This document shows positions 53,614 to 64,000 of a stretch of 64,000 nt of DNA, in pieces (position 1 is the stretch's first letter; every line of letters starts with the position of its first letter). The DNA comes from Puffinus mauretanicus. Lineage: Eukaryota > Chordata > Aves > Procellariiformes > Procellariidae. The notes below the pieces were generated by a model. That model was given only the letters and a program-made list of their open reading frames with translations. It searched no databases and had not been told where the DNA came from. The stretch spans positions 1,054,001 through 1,118,000 of the forward strand of contig JAJKFH010002178.1 in assembly GCA_023333565.1 (NCBI GenBank), given 5' to 3'. A program made the position numbers and the translations under genes.

Positions 53614-53641
53614 CTGCCTTCACCTCCCTGCCTTCACCTCC
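53614..53641 (+). repeat. Perfect 14-bp tandem duplication
   Basis: CTGCCTTCACCTCC occurs twice head to tail with no mismatch. A perfect copy indicates a recent slippage event; it may be polymorphic in length. Confidence 0.85.
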
Positions 53642-56600
53642 CCGTATTTGTTTCATGCACTTCTGCTCTGTGTTATACCCTTCTCGGACATCACTGTGCC
53701 AGCTCTCCTGAGTCTGCCTGGCTACAGTACTCTTGGCAAATCAATGCACTCCAACAGAGAAGCTCCTTGCTGCTCCAGCAAAGCAGTTCTCCTCAAAAAG
53801 TTTAGCACTAAATGTTTCCTCCTGTATATTGTCTCAAATGCATCTGCATTTGGAAAGAAATCAAACAGTACCAATTTCAATACTGAAAACTGGCTATTCT
53901 TGATCTCATTCATATTATGTACAAACCATTTCGGTCCTCATCAGAAAGACTTTCATTTTCACTCAACGTGATACAAATTTAGAAAGAGGAAACTAAAATG
54001 CTCACTCAAGAACTTGTTAAATGTCAGCCTCTAGAAGTACAGATAGGAATACACCGCCATCCAGGAACTCTGAAACTGTCTAAACACTGCCTAAACATCT
54101 TTCTTGCATTTATATCATTCCACGCTATCCCTTTAGGAGCAGAAGAAGGGCTTTAAGGCCTGAAGAACAAATGAAACCAATCTATTAATCTATTATTTAA
54201 TCAATTATTCTTCAAAAAGAAAAGAAACAGAAGCAACAATGAAAAAAAAAGATATTAGTTATATGAAGGCAGCATTTGAAAACGTTTATTAGAACTTCTT
54301 AGACATAGCACCAACTCTAGGAATTCTGTCCCACTTTGATGGCAACTCTGGTGTTTGAGGAATTTCAGATATTTTGGAATCTGTAGCATTCTTTTGATAG
54401 TAGCACAATGCACTTGTTCATATGAAGATGGGATGATGGAAAGGAAGAAGGAATGGGAATGTGAAGAGGCAAAGTGATCTAGAAATCACAACAAGAAAAA
54501 ACAGCTCAGGAATTCTGTTCCTCTGCTGTCACAAGGACTTTCCTGAATCTACAGATACATTTCTTCCTGCCTCTAAATTGCATCTTCAAATGAACCTTCT
54601 CCTCCTGAGTCCTCTTGAGTACTCGAAGATCTTCTAATAAAACGCACTTCCTTTCCAGTAATGACTTCAGGTATTTGCGCAGTATTTGTAATGTTTAGAC
54701 ACTTGTTCTTGAACAAAGATACGTGTTTGTTTTCAAGTGTGTACAGTTAGATTTTTAAATTCCTTTATTTAGGATTCAGAAGAGAAGAGGAAAGACAACA
54801 TGAATTTGAACTCCTCTGTGCAGTTAATCCTATACTCAGTTCCAGGCTGCAAAACCCTCCAGGAGTACTAAGTATGACGGCACTCCTAAGCCACCCGTGG
54901 GCAGCCCCCTAAGGTCGGTGCTTCTCCAGAAAGTTTAAGCCTGCGACTCTCCTATGCCAACACACAGGATTGGATAATACATTTCTCCATCTCATGAAGG
55001 AGACAAGTGCACCCTTTAGTGCTGAAGTACCTAATCAAAGAAATATACACCGACCAGAGCTGCCTACAAATCTGGCCCTTGGCAACTTGTTTTGCTGTCA
55101 AATTGTCTCATAACATGACTTATTCCCAAGCATACACATCTCCCAGCTCCTCGCTTCTGTTGATGTTGGAAAAGAGGAGAAAGAAATAATCTAGCATTTT
55201 CAACCTTCTTTAAAATTTTGCTGCCTGCCTCTGTGCATCAGAAGTAACTCAAAAAACCTGGAATGGGGTAATATTGAAAAACTCAGTGCCTAATCCTGAT
55301 GCTATTGAGGAAGGAAAGCATTTACAAACACCACGTACAAAGCAATTCTTGTAATATTTTGATTACATGCAGAAATTGTCATCCCCTTACACTGAGACAG
55401 CTATAACTCACCTAGAAAGCATCACAGTGCAATTTTCTCTTCCACCGGTGTGGTTCCATCTCGTGGGCTGGCTGGACAACTTAGTTACTCTGACTACATA
55501 TATGTAAGTTCAAAAATGTTGCTCAAATAGTCAGAAAGGAGCAGCTTTTCCTTATGTATAAATTTTGAGCCAGACAAGCATTTTCATTACCTTTGGCTCT
55601 GCTTTCGGTTTTGTATTGCCCTTTCATTACTACAGGGCTCCAAGGTGTATTCTTAGTAACAGGATCTGTCTCAATGTAGGAAAAAAAGTATTTTCCTTTC
55701 CCCCTTGAAATCTCTTTCTATTACTGCCTTGCCAGTGAGTGTGCATTCCTAGAAATATGTATTTGTTATTTCATTAGTAGTGATTTTATACCATCATACT
55801 GAACAAGATTTGCTGAGGGGCTGTAGGCCATGCTGTGGGTTGTGGTTTTCCTGTGAAAGAGGTCGTATTTCATGTATTTTAACCTGTGAAAAAGGTCACT
55901 TGTCATAGCAGCTTTTAAAGTTTGCTAAATGTTCATACAAAGCCAAGTGGTACAAATTTAGATGCCACACAGTTCCAGATACCAGACTCTTGTCATTTGT
56001 AAACAACAGGAAACAAGATGAGCAAAAATTGTCACCCTTGCATATAATTGAGGTGATGACCTACCCTCTTCCACCTGAAACTGACTGGAAAGAGTGTCAC
56101 AGCGTTGTTACAGACACCTGTTCAATGTCAAATGCACAGCGTTGATACTGTTTGACAGCATGTACTGTATATTTATTGCCTCAAGCAGGACAGATGTTAG
56201 CAATGCAGGAGATGCTCACTTTGCACTCTTTCAGGAATATACATGCTACTTCTCCAGGAAGCCAGATTTGGCAATTTCATTAGTTTGCACATTGACAAAA
56301 AAATTAGCAAAAGTACCAGGAAAGTAAGCCCAGCAATTCTGCAAAGCAGACAGAAAATACAGAACAATCCAATTGCTTTTAAATTCAAAAACATGCTATT
56401 AACCCGCAAAGCAGCTTGGCTGGAACCTCATAATCACCAAGAGGATTACTTTTCCTTGACAGTACCATTTTGTACCGAAACTCACGAAACAATGCATTTA
56501 AAGAACTGACAAAGGAAAAGCAGAGCACAGAGGAGAATCACAATGATGGTGAACACAAATGTAAACTGAATGCAAATGAAGAAGCACGGCTCCTTCTATA

Positions 56601-59600
56601 CTACTCTGAGCAGACCTGGTGAGATGCTTCTCACATGAAATATCTAATTAGTTTGCAACAGTCTAAGTAATACAGAGCTGCTGGCAAGATAGGAAACAAC
56701 AGGGTAACTGGATATGGTTCTCCCCACCATAATGTTTTCTAAAGGTACATGAGACAAAAGCAAGGTGCAACCTGCACAGTATGTGAATTCATCTGGCAGC
56801 TGCTCCTTGCCACCCCTTCACCCCCAAAGAGCCTCTTCTGATATAAGTGCTGATGTGCTTAGGAAGAAAAGGTATGCAGGTGTGTCATTCAACAAGACGT
56901 GTGACAGGTTGCATATAGAGACAATGGAGAGGGGGAAACGTGAGCGGGTGCGGGATGCACAGCCCCGAAGTGGTCCCATAGTAAGCTGTGGGAGCTGACC
57001 CCGGCAAGATGCAAATGCTGACACAGATCAGCTTCTCTCCTTTGGGCTGCACAGTAAAAACACTGTAATAGAATTCGTAATTTCCTAACCCAAATTAAAC
57101 GGTTTCACACGTGATGTCCTCACTTTCTAGTATTATAAAAGAGACATTGTGTTCAAATGCTTCAAACAGTTCATTTTTGGTTTCTGTGTCTAGCCCTACT
57201 CTTGAAAGGATTACAGAGAAAGTCTGAAAGGAAAATACTGCCAAGCACTCATATTTTGAAGTAGAATCTCACAATTGTTCCACTTCATACTGACAAGAGT
57301 ACTCATGGCACTGTGCAGTTAAAGCCTCTGTAAATTTACCAAAACCATCCCTCCACCCTCAGACACTCAGCAGTGCTTCTTTTGGAAGAAAGGTAAACTG
57401 CCCCATTACCTAAATTTAAGGAATATGACCAAGCCTCCCAAGTCCTCTGCAGACACTTTGACTGGAAACCTCTACCCTCACTCACCCAACTCCTCTCCTC
57501 CTTCCAGTGCAGAAGATGGAGCTATGACCTCTGCGGGCAAGACGCCGAAGGCAAAGCAGGCAGCTGTTCCCCGGGCAGCTCCCTGGCTCGCTCCCTCCCA
57601 GGTCCGGGATCTCGCTGTTACCCCTCTAACAGGTCAGCGTACGCTTCAGCAGCAGGAGATGGCTCACCTGAAGCTCCCCGCTCCAGCAGCGCACTGCTGA
57701 CCCTCAAGCTGATGCTGATATTCCACCATGCAAACTTACTAGCTACTCAAAGGCAGTTCTGCGTGTCTCTTCCAGAGTACATCTTCTGTTAAGGGAGTTG
57801 AAAAGTTTGTTGGAGAGGACAAAACAAATTAGAAATGAATTTTTTAAAAACATCTGAGATTCGACATGCGAGAAAGTTAAGGAACAACGAAAGTTAACTT
57901 TGCTAAATATTCCCAGATTTTGTAAGTTATTTAAATATTGTGAATTATCTATGAGATTTTTAATCCATTTGGCCAAACATCCGTTTTGCCCTTCAGAAAC
58001 TTAAAAAGGCAAAATCATAGATCTTAAACGTCTTTTATTTTCAGCTCTTCCGCCTATTAAGACAGACATCTTCCAGCATCTAGGGGCAGTCAAACAGATT
58101 TTAAAAGCATGTAATATACTCAGGCTTGCGATGAAATGCCTACAAAGACGCAATGGAGTTCCATAATTCTAAATACCAATTCCAGCCTGCACAAGGCAGA
58201 TATTATACACAACTTTATTGTCAGGACTGGCTTAGAAATGTCATGTCTTAACTGGATTTGATGTTGAAGCTGGCCTTATTTTGTCAGGACACACAGCATA
58301 ACTATATTTTCAAGGAAAAAAAATTAATATTCAGTCTAAATAGGAAAAGAAAAAACTTTACAAATATAAGAACTGGAATAACTAGGTCTCCTGCAACTGA
58401 AGATCAAGCAAGTGATTTGATACTGTAAGGAGAAAAAACCAAAACTAGAGACTGATTAAAATGACCTGTTTGATGTGCGTCAAGATGTAACACAGAAAAA
58501 GTTGTTTAGGCAACATGACACTCAGCAAGAAAACAAATACCCCAAATATTATGGTACTTTTTAAAATGTTTACTTTTATAATGTTCTTATCAAATTCGCC
58601 TATAAAAAACTGCCCTACAGCAATAATTAAGCAAAATGGATTGAAAATACTACATTTTACAAATCAGAAATTATCTATAGTGGACTTCCAGTCTAGAAGA
58701 TTTTTTATTAAGACAACAAAGACTTATCACAGGAGAAAACTGAGATCAGAGTGTCTGACTTGGGTTAAAATATGTCAGCCTGCAGCTAGGCTTCTCAAAA
58801 GCTGCGCAGCCAATCAACTCACAGGCTGAGTGACTGCTCCATGCCTCTTGTATCTTCCTGCTCATCTCCCTTCCCCTTAGAATATCTTTCATATAGTTTA
58901 AACAGCCACATAGTATTGCAGTTTCCAAGCTAACCCACACACTTAACTTTCAAAGGTGAAAAATACACAACTCAGGACAAAACAATCAAGTACATCTTAA
59001 AAAAGAAGTTTAAGAAGTTTGTGCAGGTATGCTTTTTTATGCACTAATAAAAGGAAAGGTAGATGAAATATTGGGGAAAAATAGGAAATAAAGCTCCTGC
59101 CAGTGTTTCTCAGCAGCTCACATTCAACGAAGTTAGTATCATTATTTACTCTATGAAGAAAATGGAATAAAAAGTTATACAAATTATTGAAGAACTGCTT
59201 AGGGTGGACAGTAAGAACCCATTTCACTGGCATTTCTATTACATTGTTATTCTATTGCTTCCCAGAATTTTGTTTCTTCTGCTTACAAAACAGGAGTTCC
59301 ATTTCTATCCCTGCCCATCGCAGAGCCTGCTGAGCAGTGTTTCAGTAAACAGCACTGCTTAACACAGGAATAGAAAGCAGAGAGCTTCCTCTATTTTCTG
59401 CCCATCCTGCCACAGCCACAGAAGTAAAACCCAGTGGTGAGAAAATAAATTTTAACCAACTACAGTAAGCCTGAAAAAAGCAGGAAATTATGTAGAGAAA
59501 AGGTGGAGTGCTGCAGTCAGTCTAGGTAGATGTGGACATCATACTCTCTCTCTTCTACAAGCCTATAGTCACCTATTTTGTTTTTTTACAAATAGACTGT

Positions 59601-60430
59601 ATAAGACTTAAAGCTTTCTTTGAACACTCCATACTGTTCTTTCTGGATATCCCAAGCAAAGTCATTAACCTACCTCTTTTCGGAGTGTCTCCAAAAAATG
59701 CATTTCTACAGTGCAGCTACAAAAGTTAGCAGCATTTGTAGGTAAGTTCACAACTTCCATTAAAACATTCTGTGTCTGTTTAGATCTTACTTTTAACTCC
59801 CCTCTTTTTTATATTTTGCTTCTCTCTGACTAAAGATCTCCTCATATTCAGAGAGTGCCTCCAACACAGTATGCACTACCAGAAGAGAAGGCTTTAAGAA
59901 GAGTGCACCTCTTCCATTCCCACCCAAGAAGTGAACAGCAAAGCACAGCCTGCTCTCAAGCTACCTCTCCTTAATCTCACCCATTTCTTACACTAGCTTA
60001 TCTTTCTACCTTAGAGTCAGGAAGAAACAGACATGGGAGGGATGCCAATTTTTAACACATTTGTGAAGGGACCACAGAGCTTATGGCCTAAGTAAAAGCA
60101 GGGGGATCGGTACTGCCAAGAAGTACTGCAAAAGCATAGCAAATTACTGAAAAAATAGGGTCTTCAACAGCTCATTTGCTAAAACGCTGCATAGTTCTAA
60201 GAATAGCAGGCAAGAAAGTATATAGATGCCTGAGAATTTGCAGTAAATGCCATGAATGTTTTTTCTTCATCTGAAAAGACTGAAGAACCAAGCCTATAAA
60301 ACCAGTTTGAGGCAAACAGGAAACAAATTTTTTAAGAAAAAAGGTGGCATACACAACTGCATTAAATGAGAAAAACTCACCAGATCCTTTGTGTTTTTCA
60401 CATACCCTCAAGACCTTAAAGTTTAACTCT

Positions 60431-60670
60431 CATAGAATCATAGAATCATAGAATCAGTAAGGTTGGAAAAGACCTCTAAGATCAGCCCAACACACCATGC
60501 CCACTACACCATGTCCCTAAGCGCCTCATCTACACGTCTTTTAAATACTTCCAGGGATGGTGACTCAACCACTTCCCTGGGCAGCCTGTTCCAAGGCCTG
60601 ACCACTCTTTCAGTAACGAAATTCCTCCTAATGTCCAATCTAAACCTCCCCTGGCGCAACTTGAGGCCAA
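60431..60670 (-). mobile_element. CR1 LINE 3' end, youngest copy in window
   Basis: The plus strand starts with three perfect CATAGAAT units (60431-60454), the antisense of the CR1 tail ATTCTATG. It continues with AAGGTTGGAAAAGACCTCTA, CCACTTCCCTGGGCAGCCTG, TTCCTCCTAATGTCCAATCT and CTGGCGCAACTTGAGGCCA, all close to the avian CR1 3' consensus. The element is on the minus strand and breaks off at about 60670, the usual 5' truncation. The low divergence makes it the youngest of the CR1 copies here. The open frames that cross it on both strands (60463-60705, 60530-60820) are by-products of this 3'-UTR sequence, not genes. Confidence 0.95.
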
Positions 60671-62010
60671 CTCTGCCTGGCAATGAAATGGATCACCATG
60701 TTTAAAGTGAAGTATTTCAGCTACATTTCTGCTGCTTATTTGGACTGACAATGGTAAAGTTACACATGATGGACAGTTCAGTTTACTCCTATACAAAACA
60801 AGAGTTTCAGTACTAACCATAGGCTGAGGTTACCCAAGGCTGCAACCAACTATACACAGTCAACTAGGACCATTTTATTCTTTAATTCCATGACACAAAG
60901 ACACATGGACAAAGTTGTAAGACTGTTTTAGTGGGAACAGAGCACGTGCAGAGGCTGTAGTCAGTTACCGGGTTTGTAAATTCGAATGTTATAGATTATA
61001 CTCATAAATTGTGTATATAGCCAGGTGAAACATAAGAATAGTGTAAAGAGATCCCTGTAAAGAGATCCTTACTATACGCTGGGTAATTAAATCATGTAAG
61101 ATCACAAATGGAGCTGGATAATTAACTACACCCTGCAGTACGATTGCCAGAGGTGAGTGCATACTCCTGGAGTCACACCATCTGGTAAATGGCTTCTAAG
61201 TAAAATGTCAAACCACTCACAACTTACAGGACATGGGATATTCTGCCATCCATTTCTACACTGGTAAGAAAACAAAAGTCCTCCCAGCATCTTGAAAATT
61301 CTGGACTGCAGCTTCATTTTCTCCTCTAATTAAACAGATTTAATCAGAGATAATAGATATGATAGATCAAAAACAGTCTAATGCAAGAATTGCTGTGCAT
61401 TGCAAGTCCAAAATTTCTGGCTCTTGTGGTTGAGCAATGAAATTTCTGACAGCTTTCTGTAGCAATGTGACAGTGTGGAGGCAAATTATAAATTTCACGC
61501 TCATTTTTCTGAGCTGTTCCACACACTTTAATATTATACAGTCATTCCTTCCACAGCTCCTACAAATATGAGGACTTTTCCCAATATTCTGAAACATCCT
61601 CTCAGGGAAGTTCCTGCTTTCTTATCAGAAGCAGTATTTATTAGATTTTAGTTCTCAGAACAAAATTGGTTTCATGATGTACCTTGCCAAAAGCAGCAAC
61701 CTTGCTTGTATACAGAAGTTCAGAAGACTCTGAACCACGACTGTGCTATCTGAGGCTATCCAAAGCCTCCAATTACCTCCTCTAAACAGGGATGAAAAAA
61801 CCTTCTCTCTCAATCTCATCCCTAAACATTTGTGCATTCATCCAAGACCTGCGCTACTTACTTTTTGCAATTGCAAGAGACTTATAAATCTGCTTGATGA
61901 GAAGACTAAACTCAGTTCAAGGGTGTACATGCAAGCTTCTCTGTGTTCTGAGAAGGAAAAGGGTGATGTCCTCAACAGAGCAGAAAGTGGTTGAGAGTTA
62001 GCTGATGAAT
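60671..62010. other. Noncoding DNA between CR1 and LTR
   Basis: No gene is recognised. A 13-bp tandem pair lies at 61042-61068. The open frames at 61367-61597 (minus) and 61743-61994 (plus) show no family match. The origin of the sequence next to the LTR is unclear, and the 5' edge of the LTR may lie anywhere from about 62010 to 62290. Confidence 0.55.
61042..61068 (+). repeat. 13-bp tandem duplication
   Basis: TGTAAAGAGATCC occurs twice, separated by a single C. It is a simple local duplication. Confidence 0.8.
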
Positions 62011-62110
62011 GTGTGTGGTGGTGCATTTCCCCCCTGCTTCCTCTCGGCTACGATACGATCTCAGGAACCTCTGTTAAGCTTTAGCCACTGTGTACGAGTT
62101 GGGCAGCTGA

Positions 62111-62181
62111 GTGTCCCTGGACCGTACCAGGCACTCTTGCATGGCTAAGATGGGGAGCAACACTGATTGTACCAGGGACAC
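62111..62181. repeat. 10-bp perfect inverted repeat
   Basis: GTGTCCCTGG (62111-62120) and CCAGGGACAC (62172-62181) are exact reverse complements, 51 bases apart. They lie just upstream of the proposed LTR start and could belong to its U3 or mark a separate element. Confidence 0.7.
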
Positions 62182-62276
62182 TAGCTTCATGATCAAGGTA
62201 GGGAACAAGAACAAGAGATAATTCACCATCTCTGACAGCCCTGAAGCATTCCCCACCTGGATCATAGCTCAAGTAG

Positions 62277-62318
62277 AACAATACCATTGTTACTGTGAAA
62301 CAATACCATAATTACTAC
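62277..62318 (+). repeat. 22-bp direct repeat upstream of CCAAT/TATA
   Basis: AACAATACCAT occurs at 62277-62287 and again at 62299-62309, each followed by a similar TTACT run. Short direct repeats in U3 are common enhancer units of retroviral LTRs. If this is one, the LTR must start before 62277. Confidence 0.65.
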
Positions 62319-62369
62319 CCTTGACCACCTCGAATAGTAGCCAAAATGGAAATTTACTAATTACTAAAG

Positions 62370-62395
62370 CCAATCATCTTGCAAACCTATAAAAA
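62370..62395 (+). promoter_or_regulatory. LTR core promoter (CCAAT + TATA)
   Basis: GCCAAT (62369-62374) stands 13 bases before TATAAAAA (62388-62395). By the usual spacing transcription would start near 62418-62425. This is a polymerase II promoter layout, probably the old LTR promoter. Whether it is still active cannot be told from sequence. Confidence 0.55.
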
Positions 62396-63156
62396 GCAGT
62401 CCCAAGCGAGACCCTTTTGAGCTTTCCTGGACCGCAGCGGGCTGCATCCAGAATCTCCCTCTGAGTGGGACGCCTCTCAGAGTCCGCAAACTCTCGAATT
62501 TGCGATACTCAGAGGATCACCGAGATTCCGGCTGAAACACTCCTCTGGGCTCAACCCTTCACGCATTGAGAAATGCCAAAACATTTAATGTGAGTATTTC
62601 ACGAGACTCGAGGGGAATTTTTAACAGGTATACCTTTATAAATTTACCTAGCTTTAGGCCTTTATAGACTCATTTAGCTTTGGTACCATATTCATATGCA
62701 TATATATACGTATTGATTGATGTAGATCTTTTGCGCATTTATCTGTACAATTACTAACAAGTACAATCTGTAGTTAAATTGTTTTAGTACTTGTAGTAAC
62801 TTGACTAACTCCTTGTGTAGCTGCCAAATTGATTAATGTTTAGGAACTGCTGAACACACTTGCTGCTAAACACCCTTAACCCTTTAGTCATAAACCGTTG
62901 CCCAGGTCTGAGACTAAAGGTAGATCCAGCCGCACCCAGACTCCTCTCTGAGAAGGAGTTTAGAAAGCAAGGGGGTCTACTCTGAACCTCGTGACTCAAC
63001 GGGAGGGTCCCCCTTACCCTTTATCCTTAATTTCTGTACAAATCACTCCAACACAATTCTGATACAATTTTTCCCCGACTATACTTAATCCATGTAATGA
63101 GTAATAGAGTGAACCTTGCCATCGAATTCTGTTAAGTCACGTTTCTATAAATTTCT

Positions 63157-63162
63157 ATTAAA
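63157..63162 (+). terminator. ATTAAA polyadenylation signal of the LTR
   Basis: ATTAAA, the commonest variant of AATAAA, lies about 70 bases before the proposed LTR end, where the R/U5 boundary is expected. The downstream sequence (TTTGCCAGTGATTCTTT) is moderately GU/U-rich. Confidence 0.45.
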
Positions 63163-63228
63163 ATCACCCTTTGCCAATACCTTTGCCAGTGATTCTTTAC
63201 GCGGCCTTAAAACCATTCATTTGTGACA

Positions 63229-64000
63229 ATCTGAGAAGCAATTTACAGTTGTTTAGTCTTTGCACCTCATCACAGTTCCTCCAGCATCATGTCATTTAAT
63301 TGTCCTCTTTTTTCAAGGCCCTGCAGATACAAATTACTCCTCTATTTTGAAAAAAAATGGCACCTAAATGCATCACCCCAAAAGCTGAGGACAGAGAAGA
63401 CAAATGAAGGGGGTACATCATGGTATAGAACTCAACTCTGCCACCTCTACCTCTCTGGAGTGGGAACATACAACTAGCACCTACCAACTCTCACTGTTAT
63501 GCCACTCCACAAATATAACTTCTTTTCAGAGGGAAACAAAGGGCTAAACTGAGGGGGAAGGGGAAGCAGCATCATATTTCCTTAAATACCCATCCAAGCA
63601 CAGGTCTTGCCTGCATGCCATACAGGCTGGGCAGAATCTACAACCTGAATTCACTGACTGATCTAGCTCCGCTAGAAGAAAAGCTTTGTTTCTCATCTAC
63701 TCTGCTTTGCTGTTAAAGATGGGGAAAGTATTCACAATGGCAAACTTAGAAAGCAGAATGGCATAACTTATTGAAGTAAACAGAGCAAAACGTCTAAGGT
63801 CTAGATTTGTTCACAGTCCAGAAATGTATAGAAAATCTGTAAAAACTAGGAGAAAAAAAACCAGCAAACCATGTCCTGTTATTTTAACAAGTAAAAAAAA
63901 TCATTTAAGATTTCCAGACTTCTATTTACTCTGTAGAATGATGAATATGTATGATGATCTCAGTTTGAAATGCAGTCAGACCCCATTTTGATTTTGAACA
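63229..64000. other. Noncoding DNA after the LTR
   Basis: AT-rich sequence with short frames only (63289-63477 plus, 63296-63487 minus). I see no repeat, RNA gene or splice pair that can be supported. Confidence 0.65.

Larger units (their letters stand above)
49383..60430. other. Noncoding single-copy DNA with GC-richer islands
   Basis: No gene is recognised. GC-richer islands lie at about 51360-51490, 53590-53660, 54880-54930, 56930-57010 and 57480-57720. Open frames cluster there because stops are rarer. At 57508 a strong acceptor (TCCTCTCCTCCTTCCAG) opens a frame without ATG of about 93 codons on the plus strand, but the donors that follow (CCCAG|GTCCGG, ACAG|GTCAGC) are mediocre and the peptide is low-complexity Ser/Pro/Ala. 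A G/T-rich tract lies at 53070-53102, a 14-bp palindrome at 52359-52372 and a tandem pair at 53614-53641. Nothing else is supported. Confidence 0.6.
62288..63228 (+). mobile_element. Solo LTR of an endogenous retrovirus (putative)
   Basis: The stretch has the order of signals expected of a retroviral LTR on the plus strand: CCAAT at 62370-62374, TATAAAAA at 62388-62395, a C/G-rich region from about 62418 where R should begin (TTTGAGCTTTCCTGGACCGC), and ATTAAA at 63157-63162. It may start at TGTTAC (62288) and end at GTGACA (63223-63228), nearly inverted ends of the TG...CA type. No gag, pol or env coding sequence lies next to it, so it would be a solo LTR left by recombination. The text resembles avian ERVL-type LTRs as I remember them. 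The bases just outside these proposed ends (ACCAT, ATCTG) do not match as a target duplication, so at least one edge is wrong; U3 may extend upstream to about 62010. Confidence 0.6.

Noticed and set aside
60463..60820. Open frames on both strands at the right-hand CR1
   Set aside because: They run through the CR1 3' UTR and its flank and are by-products of repeat sequence.
1..64000. CRISPR arrays, tRNA or rRNA genes, bacterial or phage operons
   Set aside because: No regularly spaced repeats, no cloverleaf with A and B boxes, no ribosome-binding-site-led gene clusters; repeats and composition are those of a vertebrate.
1..64000. CpG-island gene promoter
   Set aside because: CpG is sparse throughout. 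The GC-richer islands are short (a few hundred bases) and not CpG-dense enough to call a promoter.

Overview
The window looks like nuclear DNA from a bird. It is AT-rich throughout. It carries three 5'-truncated CR1 LINE tails with the typical avian sequence: an 8-bp ATTCTATG-type 3' tail at 60431 and CR1 3'-UTR text at 23741 and 49301. It also has at least two much older CR1/L3-like LINE fragments (about 4585-4765 and 33180-33838), and near its right end a sequence with the layout of a solo endogenous-retrovirus LTR. There is no bacterial-style gene packing, no operon, no CpG-island promoter, no tRNA or rRNA and no CRISPR array. The open reading frames are short (139 codons at most), overlap one another on both strands, and match no protein family I know. 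I read them as chance frames.

Layout. 1-4.6 kb is AT-rich single-copy DNA with a striking juxtaposed 3'/5' splice motif at 435/436. 4.6-12.5 kb holds an ancient LINE tail, a minus-strand candidate exon at 5081-5198 and a GC-richer block around 7.9-8.35 kb. 12.5-33 kb is mostly featureless single-copy DNA with one CR1 tail and possible MIR-like SINE debris. 33.2-33.8 kb is a decayed LINE reverse-transcriptase 3' region. 33.8-49.3 kb includes enhancer-like unique stretches (about 38.87-39.34 and 41.11-41.33 kb), a small minisatellite and candidate plus-strand exons at 40892, 41812-41843 and 47308-47441. 49.3-60.4 kb is single-copy DNA with a CR1 fragment and GC-richer islands. 60.4-64 kb holds the youngest repeats: a CR1 tail and the LTR-like element with CCAAT, TATA and ATTAAA signals.

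The most economical reading is a long intron or gene-poor intergenic segment of an avian chromosome. Splice-like motifs occur on both strands. None can be assigned to a named gene by eye, so every exon call is a low-confidence candidate. I found no convincing new biological system. The best leads are the near-perfect recursive-splice motif at 435/436 and the few places where a strong acceptor and donor flank an open frame.
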